Assembly: GCF_014196345.1 (NCBI RefSeq)
Contig: NZ_JACIDN010000007.1
Coordinates: 124,001-188,000, forward strand
Length of the DNA stretch: 64,000 nucleotides
Direction of reading: 5' to 3'
Source of the DNA: Methylobacterium brachythecii
GTDB lineage: Bacteria > Pseudomonadota > Alphaproteobacteria > Rhizobiales > Beijerinckiaceae
A program made the position numbers and the translations under genes. The notes under the pieces were generated by a model. It was not told the DNA's origin and did not search any database. It worked only from the letters and a program-made list of their open reading frames with translations. This document shows positions 44,126-53,754 of the stretch, piece by piece; position 1 is the first letter of the stretch; each line of letters starts with the position of its first letter.

Positions 44126-45591
44126 CCCTTCAGCTCAGCGATAGCGGTGCGAACCGCGTCGTGGTCCGAGAATGGGAGCACGCGGTCGCCCACGATCTGG
44201 CCGGTTTCATGACCCTTGCCGGCCACGACCAGCACGTCGCCGGGCTGCAGCCCACGCACCGCCGTGCGGATCGCCTCGGCGCGATCGCCGATCTCTTCCG
44301 CCCCCGGAGCCTGTGCGAGGATCGCGGCGCGGATCGCGGCCGGCTCCTCGGTGCGGGGATTGTCGTCGGTGACGATGACCCGGTCGGCGAGGCGCTGGGC
44401 GATCTCGCCCATGATCGGCCGCTTGCCGGTATCGCGGTCGCCGCCGCAGCCGAACACCAGGACGAGGCGGTTCGTCGCGAAGGGCCGCAATGCCATCAGC
44501 ACGTGCTCGAGGGCCTCCGGCTTGTGGGCGTAGTCGACGAGGCAAAGGCCGCCATTGGCCTCGCCGATGCGCTCCATGCGGCCAGGCACGCCGGTCAGCG
44601 TTTCGAGCGCGGCGAAGACACCGGCCGGATCGGCCGCGCCACCCGGCGTCGCCAGCGCGAGACCGGCGGCGACGAGGGCGTTTTCGATCTGGAATTCGCC
44701 GACGAGCGGCAGCCGGACGGTATAGGCGGTCTCGCCATCCTTGCCGGGGCCCTGCAGGCTCAGCGCCTGAGAGAAGCCCTCGGGTCGAACGTCCTCGACA
44801 CGAATGTAGTGACCGGCGCGGCCCGTAGTGCGGACCTCGTGCCCGGCCGCATCGGCCGTGCCGATAACCCGCTCGGCATAGGCGCCGTCGGCATTCACGA
44901 TCACTGGCCGGCCCTTCGGCAGCAGTGTCGTGAACAGTCGGAGCTTGGCTTCGAGGTAATCCTCGACGGTCGGGTGATAATCGAGATGATCGCGCCCGAG
45001 ATTGGTAAAGCCGGCCGCTGCCAGCACGACGCCGTCGAGGCGGCGCTGCTCGATGCCGTGCGAGGAGGCCTCCATGGCGAGATCGGTGATCCCGTCATCG
45101 GCGAGCTGGGCCAGGGTCTCGTGCAGGGTGACCGGGTCGGGCGTCGTCAGCGAGCCATAGGCCGCGCCCTTGTTCGTGACGATACCGACCGTGCCGAGGC
45201 TCGCCGATTCCCGGCCAATCCGCGACAGGATCTGGCGGACGAAGTCGGCGACCGAACTTTTTCCGGCAGTGCCGGTGACGGCGACGACCGTCTCCGGCTG
45301 CCGCCCGGAGAAGCGCGCCGCGGCGAGCGAGAGGGCGCGGCGCGCGTCGGGCACCGCGATCCAGGCCGTCCCGGACGGGAGGTCCGAAGGGCGCTCGCCT
45401 TCACCGACGACGGCGACCGCGCCGGCAGCCGCAGCCTTTGCTGCGAAGAGCCGGCCATCGGCCTTGATGCCCGGGATCGCGACGAAGACTCCGCCGGGCG
45501 CGACCTTGCGGCTGTCTGCGGTAATGGCGGTGACGGGGCGGTCGCCGGCCTCCGCGTCGGGAAACAGGCCGTGCAGTGTCGATGCCGTCAT
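44122..45591 (-). CDS. murE: UDP-MurNAc-tripeptide synthetase MurE (meso-DAP type)
   Basis: This ligase adds the third stem-peptide residue. The DDNPRTEEP block carries the DNPR motif of meso-diaminopimelate-adding enzymes, so the wall is predicted to be of DAP type. It has 489 residues. The ATP loop reads AVTGTAGKSSVADFVRQIL, with A and S in place of the commoner N and T. MEASSHGIEQRRLDGV and LVDYAHKPEALEHVL are typical. It starts 39 nt after ftsI. Confidence 0.96.
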   Translation of the reverse strand: MTASTLHGLFPDAEAGDRPVTAITADSRKVAPGGVFVAIPGIKADGRLFAAKAAAAGAVAVVGEGERPSDLPSGTAWIAVPDARRALSLAAARFSGRQPETVVAVTGTAGKSSVADFVRQILSRIGRESASLGTVGIVTNKGAAYGSLTTPDPVTLHETLAQLADDGITDLAMEASSHGIEQRRLDGVVLAAAGFTNLGRDHLDYHPTVEDYLEAKLRLFTTLLPKGRPVIVNADGAYAERVIGTADAAGHEVRTTGRAGHYIRVEDVRPEGFSQALSLQGPGKDGETAYTVRLPLVGEFQIENALVAAGLALATPGGAADPAGVFAALETLTGVPGRMERIGEANGGLCLVDYAHKPEALEHVLMALRPFATNRLVLVFGCGGDRDTGKRPIMGEIAQRLADRVIVTDDNPRTEEPAAIRAAILAQAPGAEEIGDRAEAIRTAVRGLQPGDVLVVAGKGHETGQIVGDRVLPFSDHDAVRTAIAELKG

Positions 45592-45630
45592 CGCGCCGCG
45601 CCCGTGACTAGAGCCAGGATCAAACCACCC

Positions 45631-47511
45631 TCACCGGCCGTCGACCATGTTCACGTGGTAGGCGCCGGCCTTGACCATTTGCGGGAACGGCCTCGCAGGC
45701 GGATCGAATTGCGGCGGCAGGCCAAGGATCGGCGCGACGCGCTCGATGATCTTACCCGTCACCGAACCCGAATTGTAGGCCGCCGTGGCGTAGCCGCCGG
45801 TCTCAGGCAGCCCCTGCGGCTCGTCCATCAGCGTCACGAACAGATACTTCGGATCGTTCATGGGCGAGGCCGCCATGAAGGTCGTGAACAGGCGGTTCTT
45901 GTTGTAGCGGCCGCCGATGACCTTCTCCGCCGTGCCGGTCTTGCCGCCGACATAGTAGAGCGGGATCGAGGCCTTCTTCGCCGAGCCCTCGGTGGCGTTG
46001 AGGCGCATGATGAAGCGCATGGCCTCGCTATTCTGCGCCGAGAGCACGTGGGTCGCCTTGGCGCGCGCCGTGGCCTCGTCCCGCTTGAGGAAGGTCGGGA
46101 CCATGAAGTCGCCGCCGTTGATGATCGCGGCGACGGCAGCGGTGGCCTGGATCGGCGCGACCGCGATACCGTGGCCGAAGGCAATGGTGATCGTGTTGAT
46201 CTCGCTCCAGCGCGGCGGCAGGATCGGCGAGGCGCTCTCCGGCAGTTCGGTGCGCATGCGATCGAGCAGACCCATCTTGCGCAGGAATGCCTGGTGACCG
46301 GGGATGCCGACGCCGAGCGCCATCTTGGCCGAACCGATGTTGGAGGAGTGCGTGAACACCTCCGGCATGGTGAGGACGCGGCCAGTCGCGTGGTAGTCGT
46401 GGATGGTCTGGCGACCCCAATGCATCGCGCCGCCGCGCGTGTCGAAGGTCGAGTTGACGTTGTACTTGCCGGAATCGAGCGCCATGGCGAGGGTCATCGC
46501 CTTGAAGGTCGAGCCCATCTCGTAGACGCCGACATTCATGCGGTTGATGCGGTCGGGCGCGAGCGCGTCCTTCGGCTCGTTCGGATCGAAATCCGGATAG
46601 GAGGCGAGCGCGATCACCTCGCCGGTGGTCACGTCGAGGATCATCGAGGCGCCGGCCTTGGCCTTGAAGTGCTCGACACCCTTCACGAGCTCGTCGCGCA
46701 CCGCGAATTGGGCACGCAGGTCGAGGGAGAGCTGGACCGGCGCGAGATCTGCCTGCTTGGCGACGAAGCCGAGGCTGTTCAGGGCGCCGTTGCCCTGGTT
46801 GTCGATGTACTTCTCCATACCGGCGATGCCGATATTGTCGAGGTTGGTCGCACCGATGATGTGCGCCGCGGCGACGCCGTTCGGGTAGACGCGCTTGTGA
46901 TCGGGCAGGAAGCCGATGCCGGGGAGACCCAACCGGTGGACCTCCTGCTGCTGCTTCGGCGTGATCTCGCGCTTGACCCAGACGAAGCCCTTCTTGGTCG
47001 AGAGCTTGGCGCGCAGGTCCGTGGCGTTGAGCTCGGGCAGGACGGCAGTGAGCAGCTCGACCGCCTCGTCCTTGTCGTAGATCTTCCGGGGTTCGGCGAA
47101 GACCGAGACCGTACGGATGTCCGTGGCCAGGATCTCGCCGTTGCGGTCGATGATGTCGGGGCGGATCGCGGTGGTCGCCGAGGCCGCTATGCGATGGTCG
47201 TCGTTGCCGGAGCTCGGCGTCGAGGCCATGATCACGAGACGGATGGAGATCGCGCAGAAGACAGCACCGAAGCCGAGCCCGACGATGCCGACGCGCGTGT
47301 AGGACCGCTCGATCGCGAGGCGAAACATCGTGCGGTAGAGACGCAGCAGGAATGGCTCGCGCGGCTCCGTAGCGACGATGCGCTCGGGCACGCCTCCCTC
47401 GTCATAGGCCTGCGCGGCGTGCTCGGCCGGGAGCTCCGGCTGAACCGTTTCGTGAGCCTCGTGCTCGCCAGCGGCCGGCGCGCCCTGATCCTGCGGATGG
47501 TGTTCGGACAC
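45631..47511 (-). CDS. ftsI: septal peptidoglycan transpeptidase FtsI (PBP3)
   Basis: This class B penicillin-binding protein crosslinks septal wall together with FtsW. It has 626 residues. An N-terminal cytoplasmic tail of about 70 residues leads to a single membrane anchor (VGIVGLGFGAVFCAISIRLV). The transpeptidase motifs are the S-x-x-K in YEMGSTFKAMTLAMALD, SSN in THSSNIGSAKMALGVG and KTG in YYVGGKTGTAEKVIGG. The GTG start lies 5 nt after the ftsL stop. Confidence 0.96.
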   Translation of the reverse strand: MSEHHPQDQGAPAAGEHEAHETVQPELPAEHAAQAYDEGGVPERIVATEPREPFLLRLYRTMFRLAIERSYTRVGIVGLGFGAVFCAISIRLVIMASTPSSGNDDHRIAASATTAIRPDIIDRNGEILATDIRTVSVFAEPRKIYDKDEAVELLTAVLPELNATDLRAKLSTKKGFVWVKREITPKQQQEVHRLGLPGIGFLPDHKRVYPNGVAAAHIIGATNLDNIGIAGMEKYIDNQGNGALNSLGFVAKQADLAPVQLSLDLRAQFAVRDELVKGVEHFKAKAGASMILDVTTGEVIALASYPDFDPNEPKDALAPDRINRMNVGVYEMGSTFKAMTLAMALDSGKYNVNSTFDTRGGAMHWGRQTIHDYHATGRVLTMPEVFTHSSNIGSAKMALGVGIPGHQAFLRKMGLLDRMRTELPESASPILPPRWSEINTITIAFGHGIAVAPIQATAAVAAIINGGDFMVPTFLKRDEATARAKATHVLSAQNSEAMRFIMRLNATEGSAKKASIPLYYVGGKTGTAEKVIGGRYNKNRLFTTFMAASPMNDPKYLFVTLMDEPQGLPETGGYATAAYNSGSVTGKIIERVAPILGLPPQFDPPARPFPQMVKAGAYHVNMVDGR

Positions 47512-47516
47512 GATGA

Positions 47517-47951
47517 CTACCTCGAAGCCGTGGCAGGCGTGCGGGTGCTGACGGTGCGGGTCGTCGTCGAGCGGGTGATCGAGCCGGTGGTGCGCGGCTC
47601 GTCGGCCCGGGTCGCAGTCTTTTCCTTGGGCGTCGAGGTCGCGGCGAGCAGCCGGCCGATCTCATCGCCGCGATCGGGACGCGCCGGCAGGTCGGACATC
47701 CGGGCGAGATGCTCGATGCCGATCGGCTCGAGCGCGAGGTGGCGCTCGACGGCGGCCTGGAGCCGGTCGGGACGGGTGAGGAGCTGCCATTCGGCGCGCA
47801 GCACGGCGATGGCCTGGCGCTCGTTGTGCAGCTGGCTCTTCAGCTTCGAGACCTGCGCCGCCTGATAGAGCGTGTCGTACTTGGTCGAGTACGCGTGGAC
47901 GGCCGACGCCATCAGCCCGAGCACGGCCAAGATATTGAGAATACGGATCAC
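47517..47951 (-). CDS. ftsL: cell division protein FtsL
   Basis: This small bitopic divisome protein has 144 residues. One N-terminal membrane segment (VIRILNILAVLGLMASAVHA) is followed by a coiled coil (QAAQVSKLKSQLHNERQAIA) and the FtsL-like WQLLTRPDRLQAAVERHLAL. The Thr/Arg-rich tail is low in complexity. It is identified by position between rsmH and ftsI and by architecture, since FtsL is poorly conserved. The GTG start overlaps the rsmH stop. Confidence 0.88.
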   Translation of the reverse strand: MIRILNILAVLGLMASAVHAYSTKYDTLYQAAQVSKLKSQLHNERQAIAVLRAEWQLLTRPDRLQAAVERHLALEPIGIEHLARMSDLPARPDRGDEIGRLLAATSTPKEKTATRADEPRTTGSITRSTTTRTVSTRTPATASR

Positions 47952-48997
47952 CGGCGCGATCCTCCCCGGAGGCCGGCGGTCGCCGGAAGGATGGCGAGTT
48001 CCCGGACCGCGTCGAGCGGCTCGGGTACGGGGGCGTCGGTGCGCTCGGCGGCGCGCAGCTTGGCGGAGCGGGCGCGCGGATTGACGCGGCACTCCTCGTC
48101 GCTCGGCAGCACCGGGCCTTTGGTGACGGGCGCAAAGCTCCGCGGCACGGGGCGCTCGACACTCGGCACATGCCGTGAGGCCTGGACCGCGCGGCCGCTG
48201 CGAGCCGAGAGAAACTGCTTCACGATGCGGTCTTCCAGCGAGTGGAAGGTCACGACGGCGAGACGTCCGCCGGGGCGCAGGATGCGCTCGGCCGCGTGGA
48301 GCGCCGCGACCAGCTCGCCGAGTTCGTCGTTCACGGCGATGCGCAGGCCCTGGAAGCTGCGGGTCGCCGGATGGATGTGGCTGCCGGGATCGACCCGCAC
48401 CACACCCGCGATGAGCTCCGCGAGTTGGCCGGTGGTCTGGATCGGCGCGCGGCGGCGGGCTTCGATGATGGCACGGGCCACGGCGCGGGCGCGGCGCTCC
48501 TCGCCGTAATGGAAGAAGATGTCGGCGAGCCATTCCTCGTCCGCCTCGTTGACGAGGTCGGCGGCGCTCTGGCCCTGGCTCGACATGCGCATGTCGAGAG
48601 GACCGTCGTTGCGGAAGGAGAAGCCGCGCTCGGGTTGGTCGAGCTGCATCGACGACACGCCGATATCGAGCACGACCCAGTCGGCATGCGGCTCGCCCTC
48701 GGCCTCGACGAGGGAATCCAGCTCGCCGAAGCGGCCCTCGACGAGACGGAGGCGCTTGCCAGCCTTCTTCTGGAGGGCAGCCCCGCCGGTGATCGCCGCG
48801 GTGTCGCGATCGATCCCGATGACGCGCACAGAGGTATCCGCATCGAGCAATGCGCGGGTGTAGCCGCCTGCGCCGAAGGTGCCGTCGACCGCGAGGCCAG
48901 GACCCTGCAGGGCGAGCGACTCGATCACTTCGTTGAGGAGGACGGGAACGTGGGGGCCTTCGGCGGCGGCGCTCTTGATGCGAGGGGAGCGGCTCAC
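47948..48997 (-). CDS. rsmH: 16S rRNA m4C1402 methyltransferase RsmH (MraW)
   Basis: This SAM-dependent enzyme methylates N4 of C1402 in 16S rRNA. It has 349 residues. Family marks are HVPVLLNEVIESLALQGPGL, VDGTFGAGGYTRALLDAD, LDIGVSSMQLDQPERGFSFR and LAVVTFHSLEDRIVKQFLSA. I chose GTG 48997, which has GGGAGG about 8 nt upstream and begins just before the conserved region. It is the first gene of the dcw run. mraZ, normally next upstream, is not visible. Confidence 0.95.
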   Translation of the reverse strand: MSRSPRIKSAAAEGPHVPVLLNEVIESLALQGPGLAVDGTFGAGGYTRALLDADTSVRVIGIDRDTAAITGGAALQKKAGKRLRLVEGRFGELDSLVEAEGEPHADWVVLDIGVSSMQLDQPERGFSFRNDGPLDMRMSSQGQSAADLVNEADEEWLADIFFHYGEERRARAVARAIIEARRRAPIQTTGQLAELIAGVVRVDPGSHIHPATRSFQGLRIAVNDELGELVAALHAAERILRPGGRLAVVTFHSLEDRIVKQFLSARSGRAVQASRHVPSVERPVPRSFAPVTKGPVLPSDEECRVNPRARSAKLRAAERTDAPVPEPLDAVRELAILPATAGLRGGSRR

Positions 48998-49356
48998 GAA
49001 ACGACCTCCCGTGCCAATGCTGGAACCGAATCCAACTGCGGAATCTGGGATGCGATCCAGCTCATGATTTCCTGCAGGGCGCTTGGGGCGCGCAATGGCA
49101 ATTCGGGCGGAGGCGTTGCGGCTGGCGGGACGCCGGCCAAAAGCTCGCGCAAAATCACTCCTCTCACAACCAGGGCGAGAGGCGGCCGATCCGAAAATCA
49201 CCTTTAGCGGGTTCGAGCCGGGTACCATGGGGTTTCGAGCGCCGTCAACGAGCGTGGCCGAACGGAAATGGACCCCTCGATAAAGACCCGAGCAAGGTTA
49301 ACCGAGCGTCAATCGAGGCCGGGAATCCGCTGGGAAACGGCGTTGGAAAGCGGGGA
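48998..49356. other. leader region between rnpB and rsmH
   Basis: This 359-nt stretch holds no supported gene on either strand and no MraZ-like sequence. It must contain the promoter for the dcw cluster on the minus strand and the 3' flank of RNase P RNA. Two GANTC sites (GAATC at 49028-49032 and 49041-49045) lie 31-48 nt before the rsmH start, and a third is at 49323-49327. Confidence 0.55.
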
Positions 49357-49751
<395 letters not shown>

Positions 49752-49946
49752 CGCGGCGGATGTGCGCCGCGCGGAGCGATACGGTCAAGGACATTCGCCA
49801 ATCGGGCCGTTTGCCCAAAGTTCAGGCCTGCACGGATTTTCGGCGATCCATTGCCGGCGCAGGGGCACGGCGCCAAACTCATTTCCAAGGAGGCCCTGCG
49901 CCTTCACGCGCCGGGCCTGCCGTCACCCCGTGAAGGAGGTCTCGCC

Positions 49947-50108
49947 ATGACGGAGACGAACTGGACCCTGGAAACCGTCCAACAGTTGCGCACCCTGGCC
50001 CGCGAAGGCGTGCCGGTGCCGGTGATCAGCATGCGGTTGAAGCGGCCCATCGAGGCGGTCGCCGCCAAGCTCGCCGAACTCGGCATCACGCCGGCGGTGA
50101 GCGTTTAG
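49947..50108 (+). CDS. 53-residue GcrA-N-terminus-like mini-protein
   Basis: This tiny protein has a near-perfect Shine-Dalgarno (AAGGAGGT, 6 nt before ATG). Its sequence NWTLETVQQLRTLAREGVPV and IEAVAAKLAELGI parallels the helix-turn-helix of GcrA encoded at 17035. The shared pattern is WTxExVxxLRxL...G...I...L...AVxxKxxxLG. It is likely a stand-alone DNA-binding or protein-docking domain. The longer frame open upstream overlaps rnpB on the other strand and is not used. Confidence 0.75.
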   Translation: MTETNWTLETVQQLRTLAREGVPVPVISMRLKRPIEAVAAKLAELGITPAVSV

Positions 50109-50124
50109 ACCGATGTTACTCGCC

Positions 50125-50224
50125 CGTCATTCCGGGGCTCGCCACAGGCGAGAACCCGGAATCCACGACGGGGCACTGCATCTCGGGTGGATGCCGGGTT
50201 GCGCTTCGCGCCCCCGGCATGACG
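50125..50224. repeat. family C palindromic repeat
   Basis: The ends CGTCATTCCGGGGC and GCCCCCGGCATGACG are inverted and nearly complementary. Internal arms GGCTCGCC/GGCGAGAACC add further structure. The element fills the gap between the 53-residue gene and convergent gloA. A shorter relative lies in frame at 62981-63026. Confidence 0.85.
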
Positions 50225-50237
50225 ATGGAAGGATGGC

Positions 50238-50678
50238 CTACCAACTGCCGGTGTTCTCCATCGACTTCCACGGCTCCTGCGGCTCCTTGGCGCCGCCCTT
50301 CTGCAGGAGTTCGATCGAGATGCCGTCCGGCGACTTCACGAAGGCCATGTAGCCGTCGCGCGGCGGCCGGTTGATGGTCACGCCCTTGTCCTGCAGCTGC
50401 TGGCAGAAGGCGTAGATGTCGTTCACCTGATACGCGAGATGCCCGAAGTTGCGGCCGCCCGAATAGGTCTCGGGATCCCAGTTATGGGTCAACTCGATCA
50501 GCGGCGCCTTCTCGGCCTCCGCCTGGGCCACGTCGTCGGTCGCGGCGAGGAAGACCAGGGTGAAACGGCCCTTCTCGTTGTCGACCCGGCGGACTTCCTT
50601 GAGGCCGAAGGTGTTCACGTAGAAGTCGAGCGCCTTGTCGAGGTCCGCGACGCGGACCATCGTGTGCAGGTATTTCAT
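50238..50678 (-). CDS. gloA: lactoylglutathione lyase (glyoxalase I)
   Basis: This metal-dependent VOC enzyme converts the methylglyoxal-glutathione hemithioacetal to S-lactoylglutathione. It has 146 residues. The four metal ligands are visible: His5 (MKYLHTMVRV), Glu in PLIELTHNWD, His in NFGHLAYQV and Glu in SIELLQKGG. FYVNTFGLKEVRR and DPETYSGGRNFGHLAY are typical. The short, insertion-free form suggests Ni/Co-type activation. It stands alone, divergent from pepN. Confidence 0.94.
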   Translation of the reverse strand: MKYLHTMVRVADLDKALDFYVNTFGLKEVRRVDNEKGRFTLVFLAATDDVAQAEAEKAPLIELTHNWDPETYSGGRNFGHLAYQVNDIYAFCQQLQDKGVTINRPPRDGYMAFVKSPDGISIELLQKGGAKEPQEPWKSMENTGSW

Positions 50679-50804
50679 CGTCGCATCCAGGCTCCGTGCT
50701 GTGAGCGGCTAGATGGCCTCGCGCCGGCGCCCGTCAACGGTTGCGCTCGCGCGCAGCGGACTCGATAGAGGGCGCACACCGTCCGAGCCGAAGGTCGAGT
50801 CCGC

Positions 50805-53438
50805 ATGCGCACCGAGACGCCCCCGACGATCCGCCTCGCCGATTACCAGCGGAGCGACCACCTCATCGACCGCGTCGATCTCGACATCCGCCTGGATCCG
50901 CATGCGAGCCGGGTGACGGCCGTGCTGGCTTTGCGGCCGAACCCGGAGGGTGTGCCCGGGGCGCCGCTCGTGCTCGATGGAGACGAGTTGAAGCTGGTGG
51001 CCGTGGCCCTCGACGGCGAGGTCATGCTCGAGAACGCCTACACGGCGACGCCGTCGGGGCTGACGATCCACCGGCCGCCGCAGCGCCCGTTCACGCTGTC
51101 GATCGAGACCGAGATCGACCCGACGGCGAACACCAAGCTCATGGGGCTTTACCGCTCCAGCGGCGTCTACTGCACGCAGTGCGAGGCCGATGGCTTTCGC
51201 CGGATCACCTATTTCCTCGACCGTCCGGACATTCTCTCGATCTACACCACGCGCATCGAGGCCTCGCGCGAGGAGGCGCCGGTGCTGCTCGGCAACGGCA
51301 ACCCGGTCGAGAGCGGCGACGTCCCCGACACTGACCGGCATTACGCGATCTGGCAGGACCCGCATCCGAAGCCGGCCTATCTCTTCGCCGTCGTCGGCGG
51401 ACGGCTCGGCAGCGTGAGCGGGCGCTTCACCACGTCGGAGGGCCGACAGGTCGGCCTCGGCGTCTATGTCGAGCCGGGCAAGGAGGCGCGGGCCGACTAC
51501 GCGCTCGATGCCGTCGCCCGCTCCATGAAGTGGGACGAGGACGTCTTCGGCCGCGCCTACGATCTCGACGTGTTCAACGTCGTCGCCGTGTCCGACTTCA
51601 ACATGGGCGCGATGGAGAACAAGGGCCTCAACATCTTCAACGACAAATACGTGCTCGCCAGCCCCGAGACCGCGACGGATGCCGACTACGCCAATATCGA
51701 GGCGATCATCGCGCACGAATACTTCCACAACTGGTCGGGTAACCGCGTCACCTGCAGGGACTGGTTCCAGCTCTGCCTGAAGGAGGGCCTCACGGTCTTC
51801 CGCGATCAGGAATTCTCGTCCGACATGCGCTCTCGCGCCGTGCACCGCATCAGCGAGGTGCGCACCCTGCGTGCCCGGCAGTTCCCGGAGGATGCTGGCC
51901 CGCTCGCTCACCCGGTGCGGCCGAAGCAATACGCCGAGATCAACAACTTCTACACGGCGACCGTCTACGAAAAGGGCGCCGAGATCGTGCGGATGCTCAA
52001 GACGCTGATCGGCGAGGAGTCCTTCCGCAAGGGCATGGACCGCTACTTCGCGGACAACGACGGCACCGCGGCCACCGTCGAGGACTTTCTGTCGGCCTTC
52101 GCCACCGAGACCGGCCGCGACCTCTCGCATTTCGCGCAGTGGTACGAGCGGCCGGGCACGCCTCGCATCGCCGTCTCCGGTCACTACGATGCGGCTGCAA
52201 AGACCTATCGGCTCGATTTCCGCCAGACCCGTCCCGGCGCGGGCGCCGACGCGCCTCCGCTGGTGATCCCGGTGGCGCTCGGGCTCGTCGGCGAGCACGG
52301 CCCGCTCGATGCCAAGAGCGAGCGCGTGCGAGGCGGCGTGTTCGTGCTCGACAAGCCCAAGGACAGCCTCGTCTTCGAGAACGTCGCTTCTCAACCGGTG
52401 CCCTCGCTGTTTCGCGACTTCTCGGCGCCGGTGCGTGTCGAGATCGGCCTCAGCGATGCCGAGCGGCTGACGCTGCTGCGCCACGACCCCGATGCCTTCA
52501 ACCGTTGGGAATCCGCGCAGCGCGTGGCGCTCCGGATCGTCATCGAGGCGGCCCGCAGCGGTGCGCAGCAGCTCGACGGCGCCGAGGGCTTCGCCGACGC
52601 GCTGGCGGCCTTTCTCGATCAAGAGGCGCTCAACGATCCGGCCTTCGCGGCGCTGATGCTGGCGTTGCCGACCGAGGGCGAGGTGGCGAGCGAGATTGGC
52701 GCGAACATCGATCCGGACGCGATCCTTTCCGCGCGCCGCCGCCTGCGCCAGGCGATCGCCGCGCGGCTATGCGAGCCGCTCTTCGCCTTGCGCGAAACAC
52801 TCGCCGAGCCTGCGGGTGCGCCCTTCAGCCCGGATGCCGCCTCGGCCGGCCGGCGCGCCTTCCGCAATGCCGCCCTCGACCTGATCGCGGTGGCCGACCC
52901 GGAGCGCGGCACGGCGCTCGCCCGCGCGCAGATCGCAGACGCCACCACCATGACCGACCGGCTCGCCGGCCTCGCCACGCTTTCGCAGATCCCCGGCGAG
53001 CCGCGTGAGATCGAGCTCGCGGCCTTCGCCGAGCGCTATGCCGACGAGCCGCTGATCCTCGACAAATGGCTCGCGATCCAGGCTGCCATCGCTGAGGACG
53101 GCACTCTCGCCCGCATCGGCAGGTTGCAGCAGCATCCCGCCTTTTCGATCACCAACCCGAACCGCGTGCGCTCGCTGGTGGGTGTGTTCAGCCTGTCGAA
53201 CGCGACGCAATTCAACCGGGCGGACGGCGCCGGTTATGCGCTGGTCGCCGAAACGGTGATGGCGCTCGACAGGCGCAACCCGCAGATCGCCGCACGCCTG
53301 CTGACCGCTTTCGGCTCGTGGCGGCAATTGGAGCCGGCACGGCGGGCTGCGGCGGAGGCGGCTTTGCGGGGGATCGCAGCGGCGGAAGGCCTGTCGCGCG
53401 ACGTCGCCGACATCGCCGGCCGCAGCCTTCAAAACTGA
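50805..53438 (+). CDS. pepN: aminopeptidase N (M1 zinc metallopeptidase)
   Basis: This cytoplasmic aminopeptidase has 877 residues, full length for the proteobacterial PepN group. GAMEN (NMGAMENKGLNIF) is near residue 268. The zinc site HEYFH (H304, E305, H308) is followed by the third ligand in LKEGLTVFRDQEF. The N-terminal beta domain and the long helical C-terminal domain (ending AAEGLSRDVADIAGRSLQN) are both intact. No obvious operon partner is seen. Confidence 0.97.
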   Translation: MRTETPPTIRLADYQRSDHLIDRVDLDIRLDPHASRVTAVLALRPNPEGVPGAPLVLDGDELKLVAVALDGEVMLENAYTATPSGLTIHRPPQRPFTLSIETEIDPTANTKLMGLYRSSGVYCTQCEADGFRRITYFLDRPDILSIYTTRIEASREEAPVLLGNGNPVESGDVPDTDRHYAIWQDPHPKPAYLFAVVGGRLGSVSGRFTTSEGRQVGLGVYVEPGKEARADYALDAVARSMKWDEDVFGRAYDLDVFNVVAVSDFNMGAMENKGLNIFNDKYVLASPETATDADYANIEAIIAHEYFHNWSGNRVTCRDWFQLCLKEGLTVFRDQEFSSDMRSRAVHRISEVRTLRARQFPEDAGPLAHPVRPKQYAEINNFYTATVYEKGAEIVRMLKTLIGEESFRKGMDRYFADNDGTAATVEDFLSAFATETGRDLSHFAQWYERPGTPRIAVSGHYDAAAKTYRLDFRQTRPGAGADAPPLVIPVALGLVGEHGPLDAKSERVRGGVFVLDKPKDSLVFENVASQPVPSLFRDFSAPVRVEIGLSDAERLTLLRHDPDAFNRWESAQRVALRIVIEAARSGAQQLDGAEGFADALAAFLDQEALNDPAFAALMLALPTEGEVASEIGANIDPDAILSARRRLRQAIAARLCEPLFALRETLAEPAGAPFSPDAASAGRRAFRNAALDLIAVADPERGTALARAQIADATTMTDRLAGLATLSQIPGEPREIELAAFAERYADEPLILDKWLAIQAAIAEDGTLARIGRLQQHPAFSITNPNRVRSLVGVFSLSNATQFNRADGAGYALVAETVMALDRRNPQIAARLLTAFGSWRQLEPARRAAAEAALRGIAAAEGLSRDVADIAGRSLQN

Positions 53439-53754
53439 AGACGAACAGTCAGCAACGTCTGCATTGAGACGCAGCATCAGCCTATACTGAATATCACAAT
53501 CTGGCATACCAGATGCCAGACAGTGCTTTGTTCAACCTGACTCCACATTGTAGAACTGAGGCCGATATCTAATTCAACGACTGTATTTCCATGATGTCGC
53601 TCGCGGTTCACCATGCGCCCCCAGAATTGGCTGCACCGATGAAAAAACCGGGGTGGAAAACATAAATTAACTCGCGGTGGTCAAAAGTAGGGCACTGCTT
53701 CGCCGGCCATCGTTTCCCCTGGCCGGCGGATGAGCTGTTTGCTCCGGACGGGCC
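53439..53754. other. A/T-rich intergenic region after pepN with an operator-like palindrome
   Basis: No gene is seen. It is less G/C-rich than its surroundings. It contains TCTGGCAT-ACCAG-ATGCCAGA (53500-53520), an 8-bp inverted repeat with a 5-nt spacer, typical in size of a dimeric-repressor operator. The downstream part must hold the promoter of the HD-GYP gene. Confidence 0.45.

Noticed and set aside
44161..47865. 1234-codon open frame on the plus strand opposite murE/ftsI/ftsL
   Set aside because: It spans several real minus-strand genes and their gaps; composition is that of antisense high-GC DNA.
50709..52622. 637-codon open frame opposite pepN
   Set aside because: Antisense shadow; pepN has an intact zinc site and family length.
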